From: a virus | Reading direction: 5' to 3' (one strand) | DNA: 25,923 nt | Virus record (IMG/VR): IMGVR_UViG_3300042556_002798 | Coordinates: 1-25,923 of that record | Shown: positions 21,853 through 25,923 of the stretch, piece by piece | Layout: each line of letters begins with the position of its first letter | Numbering within the stretch: the stretch's first letter is position 1 | Translations under genes and position numbers: made by a program | The notes under the pieces: generated by a model | Told to the model about the DNA's origin: nothing | Seen by the model: only the letters and a program-made list of their open reading frames with translations | Database searches by the model: none

Positions 21853-22443
21853 CTACTCGACCCACCCGCGGGCGCGCGCCGCGTCCGCAGACCAGCGCGA
21901 CACCCATCGCCGTTTGGGGGCCGCGAGCTCGCCGGCCCGCACGTCGCGGGGGCGCTTGTCGTTGCCCCACTGCCCGCCGCCGGTGACCCCCGCAGGCACC
22001 CATCCGGCCGCGATCAACGACGTGCCGGGTTCGGAGGCGAGCGTGTAGGTCACGATAGGGCGCGGGTCCGGCGCGGTCCGGGGCAGCCTGCGCAGCGCGC
22101 CGCCGGGCGCCGGGGCGTGGCCGGGGCCGTAGAGCGGCAGCGTGTGGTCCCGGGCGGCGCGGGCTGCAGCGGCGAGGACCGCCGACGCGCACCCGGGCGG
22201 CGCGCCCTCGGGCACGATCCCGCGCACCAGCTCCCACCACCCATCGGCGTCCAGGTGCCGCGACGACGGGCGGCCGACGACGCCCCAAGCGCAGGGCCAG
22301 CGCGTATCGGCACGCACTACCTCGACACCGAAGAGCCCCCCCGCGCAGCGCGGCAGGTGCCGGTGGTGCCGGGCGCACTGCCGGATCGGCTCGCTGATGC
22401 CGATGATCCGCGTGGTTAGCGGGACAGCGCCGGGCGGCCTCAT
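21853..22443 (-). CDS. XF1762-like phage protein, possible GNAT-type fold (196 aa)
   Basis: ATG 22443 overlaps the RuvC-like gene's stop. The sequence follows the XF1762 family of phage proteins: an N-terminal HHRHLPRC segment, then CAWGVVGRPSSRHLD (51-65) and the hallmark YTLASEPGTSLIAAGW (133-148). In this family the segments recall the acetyl-CoA-binding core of GNAT acetyltransferases, though activity is not established to my knowledge. Compared with others, an insert of about 20 residues rich in Pro and Arg lies near 108-128. A DNA- or nucleotide-modifying role is possible, given the RuvC and RecT genes nearby. Family call by memory of motif. Confidence 0.7.
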   Translation of the reverse strand: MRPPGAVPLTTRIIGISEPIRQCARHHRHLPRCAGGLFGVEVVRADTRWPCAWGVVGRPSSRHLDADGWWELVRGIVPEGAPPGCASAVLAAAARAARDHTLPLYGPGHAPAPGGALRRLPRTAPDPRPIVTYTLASEPGTSLIAAGWVPAGVTGGGQWGNDKRPRDVRAGELAAPKRRWVSRWSADAARARGWVE

Positions 22444-23105
22444 CCCCGCGCCTTCGCCCCGGCCCGCACGTCCGCGCCCTCGCCCTGCGCCGCGGCCCAG
22501 AGCGCGACGCCGAGGGCCTCCGCCGTGTGCTCAGGCACGCCGTCGGGCCAGACGTCGGCGGACCCCTCGGGCCAGCCCGCGGTCTGGGCGATCAGGCCGG
22601 ACGGGTCCGGCTTGCCGGCAGCGCGGGTGCGTCCGGGGTAGGCGACCGAGCGCCATGCGGACGGGGTAGGCCACAGGACGCGCCCGTGCCACGCTGCGCA
22701 GACGCCCCCGGCGAGCTCACCCGCAGCGCGCGCGACGGCGAGACCGGCGCCGGGCAGGCCGGGGCGGGCCTGGGCGGCTTCGATGGCCACGGCGTCGAGT
22801 ACGACGTGCCCCGCCAAGGCGGCCGCCTCGATGGCGATGCCGCGGGCGATCCCGCCAAGCGCGACGTCGATAACCTCGCGGCGAAAGACGGGCCCGGTTG
22901 CGAGCACGCGCAGGCACGGCAGTTTCTGCCGCACCACCGGCGCCCATGACCACGCCCCCAGCACCTGCGGCAGCGCGCCGGGCGCCGTCCAGAGCGCCAC
23001 CGCGCCGCCGGTCTGGCCGGGGTCGATGCCCAAGACCACGCGGGGGCCGGGTAGGCGGGGCTGGACGGGGGCGGCCGGCTTCGGGGCGCGCTTGCGGGCG
23101 GTCAC
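22440..23105 (-). CDS. RuvC-like Holliday junction resolvase / nuclease (221 aa)
   Basis: Starts at GTG 23105, overlapping the stop of the 145-aa gene. An RNase H-type fold is indicated by RVVLGIDPGQTGGAVAL (22-38; first catalytic Asp28), VLDAVAIEAAQARPG (103-117; Glu109 in the second position) and VLWPTPSAWRSVAYPG (143-158), a common late RuvC-like segment. The expected final acidic pair, usually D..DA, appears as EHTAEALGVALW (192-203), so Glu192/His193/Glu196 would have to serve. Such proteins resolve recombination junctions of phage DNA before packaging; together with RecT this forms a recombination set. The basic N-terminus (about 1-20) is an extension. Confidence 0.75.
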   Translation of the reverse strand: MTARKRAPKPAAPVQPRLPGPRVVLGIDPGQTGGAVALWTAPGALPQVLGAWSWAPVVRQKLPCLRVLATGPVFRREVIDVALGGIARGIAIEAAALAGHVVLDAVAIEAAQARPGLPGAGLAVARAAGELAGGVCAAWHGRVLWPTPSAWRSVAYPGRTRAAGKPDPSGLIAQTAGWPEGSADVWPDGVPEHTAEALGVALWAAAQGEGADVRAGAKARG

Positions 23106-23539
23106 TTGCGCGCCTCTGCGATGCCGTCGATCACGGCGCGCACCACGGCAGACAGCTTGGTCCCGGCCGGGCGAAGTTGCTCAAGCAGCGCGGGCGCGTC
23201 GTCGCGCCATGCGTCGCCAGACAGCGTCATGATGCCGTAATCGTGCTCGTTCTCGGACTGCGAGCGCTTGGCTAGCGCCGCGGCCCGGATCGGCATCGGC
23301 AGCGAGGCCCGCGGGTGCCGGGGCTGAACCAGCGCCAGCGTCTTGCCGGCGCCCCGGGGCCAGTGGTGAAGCAGCCAGCCGCAGCGGGTCATCCCGGCGA
23401 TGGCCGCCTCGGCATCGACGAAGGCCAGCCGCTCCCATCCAACGTGGGCGGTGGTCTGCTCATGCGGTGCGTAGGCACGCGTCCGGCGGCGGGACGTGTC
23501 GAGGGCCGGGGCGTCGGTGGTCGGCTCGGCGCTGGTCAT
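23102..23539 (-). CDS. Hypothetical protein (145 aa)
   Basis: ATG 23539 overlaps the stop of the HTH gene; the in-frame extension to 23581 is shadow. Contains WERLAFVDAEAAIAGMTRCGWLLHHWPRGAGKTLALVQPRHP (a GAGKT-like loop at about 79-83 is present but not followed by Walker B; it may be chance) and a C-terminal helix (LSAVVRAVIDGIAEARK). Acidic-rich middle with HDYGIMTLSGDAWRDDAP. No family recognised. Sits between the HTH regulator candidate and the RuvC-like gene. Confidence 0.6.
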   Translation of the reverse strand: MTSAEPTTDAPALDTSRRRTRAYAPHEQTTAHVGWERLAFVDAEAAIAGMTRCGWLLHHWPRGAGKTLALVQPRHPRASLPMPIRAAALAKRSQSENEHDYGIMTLSGDAWRDDAPALLEQLRPAGTKLSAVVRAVIDGIAEARK

Positions 23540-23838
23540 GTGCTCTCCACGGGCGCGACCGGCACCCACCCCGGGATCCACGCCGCGGCCGCAGCGTTGA
23601 GCGCGTCGGCACGGCCGGGGCGCGCTGTGACCTCGGCGACAGCTTCGGCACGGAAGACGGCCTGCACACCCACGTCGTCAACGAAGGCCCGCGGGTCGAC
23701 CGCCGGGATGCCGCGCGCCGTGCGGTGGTGCCCGATGGCCGGCCGGGTGACGCCGATCAGGCAGGCCAGCAGGCCGTCGGGCACGCGGCCGATCAGGTCG
23801 GCGGCGGGGTGTTGGGGGATGACGGCACGGCGGGTCAC
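23536..23838 (-). CDS. Helix-turn-helix protein, candidate early regulator (100 aa)
   Basis: Starts at GTG 23838, with GGAGCCCGCC 5 bases upstream, and lies directly under the promoter at 23869-23897. Residues 17-44 (GRVPDGLLACLIGVTRPAIGH then HRTARGIPAV) match a helix-turn-helix of the 'lG.vpDaelA...GvsR.aV..rR...gIP' type, with DGLLACLIGV as first helix and TRPAIGHHRTARG as recognition helix. The rest is an acidic Ala/Val helix region that may dimerise. It could bind the operator-like sequences near the three promoters, but that is inference. Confidence 0.65.
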   Translation of the reverse strand: MTRRAVIPQHPAADLIGRVPDGLLACLIGVTRPAIGHHRTARGIPAVDPRAFVDDVGVQAVFRAEAVAEVTARPGRADALNAAAAAWIPGWVPVAPVEST

Positions 23839-23868
23839 GGCGGGCTCCGATGGGGCGGGTCTGTCCGC

Positions 23869-23897
23869 AGGCTATCCGCCGCGCGTCATGCCGTCAA
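23869..23897 (-). promoter_or_regulatory. Promoter P-23.9
   Basis: Minus strand: -35 TTGACG (23892-23897), 17-base spacer, -10 TAGCCT (23869-23874). All three minus-strand promoters also share CTATTGAC around the -35. The expected transcript start is near 23862, about 24 bases before GTG 23838. No AAGAAAGT octamer is seen at the expected upstream distance, unlike the other two. Confidence 0.65.
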
Positions 23898-23969
23898 TAG
23901 CGGCGGGGAAGCGGCGCGCCGGAGGCCCGGTCGGCGCGCGGGGATGGGGCCACGGGCGGCCCGGGACTG

Positions 23970-24080
23970 CTACATCCAGCCGCCGTTGCACTCGGCGGCG
24001 CAGTTGTCCATGAGGCCGCCGTTGCAGGTCTTCGGGGCGAGGTTCAGGCTGATCAGGATGGCGATGAGGGCACAGGTCAT
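23970..24080 (-). CDS. Cysteine-rich micropeptide (36 aa)
   Basis: ATG 24080 lies 6 bases after GGAG (leader GGAGTCCGACATGA) and the frame ends at TAG 23970-23972. The first 14 residues are hydrophobic (TCALIAILISLNLA), like a signal peptide or membrane anchor; the rest carries a Cys-Asn-Gly-Gly motif twice (CNGG at 19-22 and 31-34) plus Cys27, with Cys3 early on. The sequence ends in GGWM. Small size means it would be missed by usual gene callers. It could be an exported or membrane-bound disulphide peptide; no family is recognised. No gene lies between it and the 171-aa gene at 24154. Confidence 0.6.
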   Translation of the reverse strand: MTCALIAILISLNLAPKTCNGGLMDNCAAECNGGWM

Positions 24081-24153
24081 GTCGGACTCCGTTGGCAGGC
24101 TGCCGACCGTCCCCGGACGGCGCGGCGGGTTGGGGTGCGCCGGGGCGCGGGTG

Positions 24154-24669
24154 TCAGGCGGTGCGGTACCACTTCGCGATCAGGTCGCGGAGGTGGTCAG
24201 GGCGGCCGGGGCGGTGGATGGGGATGCGGTGCGGGTCGGCGGTGCCGTTGTACAGGGCGCGATCAACCGCCAAGGACCGGTCAAACTCGGCGCGCGCCGC
24301 GGGCGGCATGACGCCCCAGCCCCTTTGCCGCGGCGAGAGGACAACCGGGCGGCCTTCAAGCCGGCGGGCGATGGCCCTGAAGGCGACGCGCAGGCTTGTT
24401 GCGCGGCCGGGCGACTCCGTCTCGATCCCGCTGCCGCTCCACACGTTCACGCACCAACCGGCGCGGCTGTACCGGCCCTTCCGCTCCCACCATGCCATCC
24501 CGGTGACGCCGATCTCGGGGTTGGACCAGCCGCGCTCTTTAGTCTGCATGTCCGGCTGGCGGCTGTGTTCGCGCAGCAGCTTGGCCAGCGCGCGGGCCTC
24601 GGGCGTGCCGGTGTAGGGGTAGCGGTCGGCGGTGTAGCCGCCGGGATGGGTGCGCTTGGCTGCAGGCAT
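24154..24669 (-). CDS. Hypothetical protein (171 aa)
   Basis: ATG 24669 overlaps the RecT stop by one base. N-terminus with YTADRYPYTGTPEARALAKLLREHS, then EIGVTGMAWWERKGRYSRAGWCVNVWSGSG, a beta-like Trp-rich section, then AFRAIARRLEGRPVVLSPRQRGWG and a C-terminal helix (DHLRDLIAKWYRTA). Arg/Trp-rich; might be a nucleic-acid-associated protein of the recombination set, judged only from its coupling to RecT. No family recognised. Confidence 0.6.
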   Translation of the reverse strand: MPAAKRTHPGGYTADRYPYTGTPEARALAKLLREHSRQPDMQTKERGWSNPEIGVTGMAWWERKGRYSRAGWCVNVWSGSGIETESPGRATSLRVAFRAIARRLEGRPVVLSPRQRGWGVMPPAARAEFDRSLAVDRALYNGTADPHRIPIHRPGRPDHLRDLIAKWYRTA

Positions 24670-25862
24670 CAGACCTCCCGGGCCGGCGGGTTGCCGGCGA
24701 TCTCGCGGGCCTTGGCCATCAAGCGGGGCATCGCAGCGCGGGCAGCCTCGACGGTCGGCGCGCGGCCGGCCTTGCGCATGCCCTCAATCCAAAGATCGAC
24801 GGCGTCCTGCCCGAAACGCTCAGCATCCTCGTCAGTGATGATCAGGCCGTCGAATGCAGAGGCGGCGACATCCCCACCGAGTCGCTCCATGTCGCGCACG
24901 GTCATCTCAACCGTGGCGCCTTGCGGCAGGAACAAGCGCGACTCCGAGGACAGCGACGGATGCCCCTTGGGCTCGTCCGGAAGGTAGAGCCCTGAGCGCG
25001 TCGCAGGGGCCTCCGTGGGCGCTTGCTCCACCTCGGCGGGCGCTGACACGTCCGGCGCGGCGGGCGCGGTCTCAGGGGCCGTCGGCGCGGCAGGCGGGGC
25101 GTCGGCGGGCTCGGGCTCGGCGGGCGCGGGCAGGGCGCGGGCGGCGGGGGCCTCGATGGTGGGCAGGGCGGGCGCCGGGGCGGTGGCGTACCACTCGCGC
25201 AGGCCGGGGATGGGGATGGGCGCTTGGGGCAGGATGCCGCGGTCGACCAAGATCTTGACAGCCTTGCCGCGCGCCATGCCCACCGGGTCGGACTGCCACG
25301 GGCCGCCGCCCTTACTGCGGACCTTGCGGACTTCGATCTCGCCAGCGCTGATCCAGTGCCGCCGGACCGCGCCGGTCCCGTCCTCGGTGCGCACGATGAC
25401 GCCGCGCAGGTGTTCCCACTTGGTCGGGCGCTCGTCCGGGTTCGGCTTGACCTCGGCGACATCGCCGTCGACGTCGAGCGTGATCTCGTCCTTGACGCCG
25501 ACCGGGTAGGTCTCCACCGCGACGCCGGCCGCGCGCGCCAAGGCGATCCGGCCGCGCGCCGAGGGCACACCCATCGGGCCGCCCTGCCCGGGGTACAGGT
25601 AGCCGGTCGCGCTCGCGTCGCCGGGGATGCCGGGCATCAGACCCATCTTGGCAAGGTTGATCACCGCGGCGCCCAAGGCGGCCGGGGCGGCCTTGCACAG
25701 CGCGGGGGTCGCGGTCAGGATGGCCTCAGCGTTGCTTCGCCATGCCTTGACCCATCCCAACAGCGGCGGCGGGGCGGTCTTCGGGGTGTGGCCATACAGG
25801 GCGAGGATGCCGAGGCCGAAGGCACGGGCAAGGCCCTCGGGATCGGTGGGGATGTCAGTCAT
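24669..25862 (-). CDS. recT: RecT-family single-strand annealing protein with C-terminal extension (397 aa)
   Basis: ATG 25862 is preceded by AGGACGCCCAACC. Residues about 15-225 match RecT recombinases: NAEAILTATPALCKAAPAAL (44-63), AKMGLMPGIPGDASATGYLY (71-90), the IALARAAGV segment (106-114), KWEHLRGVIVRTEDG (148-162) and GPWQSDPVGMARGKAVKIL (187-205). RecT anneals homologous single strands during phage recombination. Compared with the usual about 270 residues, this one has an extra 170: a Pro/Ala/Glu linker (about 226-288) and a C-terminal helical region (about 290-397; DMERLGGDVAASAFDGLI and MRKAGRAPTVEAARAAMP). The partner exonuclease is not in the window and would lie beyond 25923. Confidence 0.85.
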   Translation of the reverse strand: MTDIPTDPEGLARAFGLGILALYGHTPKTAPPPLLGWVKAWRSNAEAILTATPALCKAAPAALGAAVINLAKMGLMPGIPGDASATGYLYPGQGGPMGVPSARGRIALARAAGVAVETYPVGVKDEITLDVDGDVAEVKPNPDERPTKWEHLRGVIVRTEDGTGAVRRHWISAGEIEVRKVRSKGGGPWQSDPVGMARGKAVKILVDRGILPQAPIPIPGLREWYATAPAPALPTIEAPAARALPAPAEPEPADAPPAAPTAPETAPAAPDVSAPAEVEQAPTEAPATRSGLYLPDEPKGHPSLSSESRLFLPQGATVEMTVRDMERLGGDVAASAFDGLIITDEDAERFGQDAVDLWIEGMRKAGRAPTVEAARAAMPRLMAKAREIAGNPPAREV

Positions 25863-25923
25863 GGTTGGGCGTCCTGTTCTTGCGTAGGGGCGCGCGCCGC
25901 AGTCCCGGGCGGCGCGCTTGGGG

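Noticed and set aside
23292-23310. GAGKT-like loop in the 145-aa protein as an ATPase Walker A motif
   Set aside because: Residues before it (HHWPR) are not a typical strand and no Walker B or sensor motif follows; the protein is too short for a P-loop ATPase.
23315-24987. Long plus-strand frames over the HTH, micropeptide and RecT region
   Set aside because: Shadows of minus-strand genes in very GC-rich DNA; they run through the P-23.9 promoter.
1-25923. CRISPR array, tRNA, integrase or insertion sequence
   Set aside because: No regularly spaced repeats, cloverleaf with CCA end, recombinase motif or terminal inverted repeats were recognised by eye.

Overview
The window is a very GC-rich (roughly 70% by eye) stretch of a tailed double-stranded DNA bacteriophage or prophage. 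Gene order (major capsid, head-tail connectors, tail tube, tape measure, tail tip, fibre, endolysin) and the single tail tube without a sheath gene fit a siphovirus morphology. Genes are packed with 1-11 base overlaps, mostly ATGA or TGATG junctions with good Shine-Dalgarno sites. The host cannot be named. The sigma70-type promoters (TTGACC/G, 17-base spacer, TARGGT-like -10), the XF1762-like protein and the extreme GC would suit a high-GC proteobacterium, but this is inference. No integrase, tRNA, insertion sequence or CRISPR array was seen.

Plus strand, 1-14159: the late module. It starts inside the major capsid gene (1-666), then a capsid accessory candidate, a Pro/Ala-rich protein, the gp6-like and gp10-like connectors and a tail terminator candidate (to 2997). 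A DUF2341-like protein, the tail tube, a two-frame tail chaperone region and a 768-residue tape measure follow (to 7771), then distal tail, hub-like, FN3-containing fibre-like and small accessory proteins (to 12390). The end holds an HNH-like zinc protein, an M15-type endolysin, a holin-like membrane protein and two small proteins.

Minus strand, 14149-25862: the early/accessory module, convergent with the late module and overlapping it by 11 bases. Reading from its upstream end at high coordinates: a RecT-family annealing protein with a long C-terminal extension, an unknown protein, a 36-residue cysteine-rich peptide, a helix-turn-helix regulator candidate with its own promoter, an unknown protein, a RuvC-like nuclease, an XF1762-like protein, then a second promoter with a small protein, a 261-residue repeat-containing protein, a small helical protein, the flavin-dependent thymidylate synthase ThyX, a membrane protein and a 192-residue unknown. 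A third promoter precedes a 70-residue protein and a pentapeptide-repeat protein. A tightly coupled run of nine small, mostly unrecognised genes closes the module.

The clearest unexplained structure is regulatory and modular. Three minus-strand promoters share the same 17-base-spaced architecture; two also share a duplicated leader and an upstream AAGAAAGT element at identical distances. A stop/start junction (GGGCCAGCCATGA) recurs between successive small genes, and a helical repeat occurs three times in one protein and once in a neighbour. A tiny cysteine-rich peptide gene (23970-24080) is easily missed.
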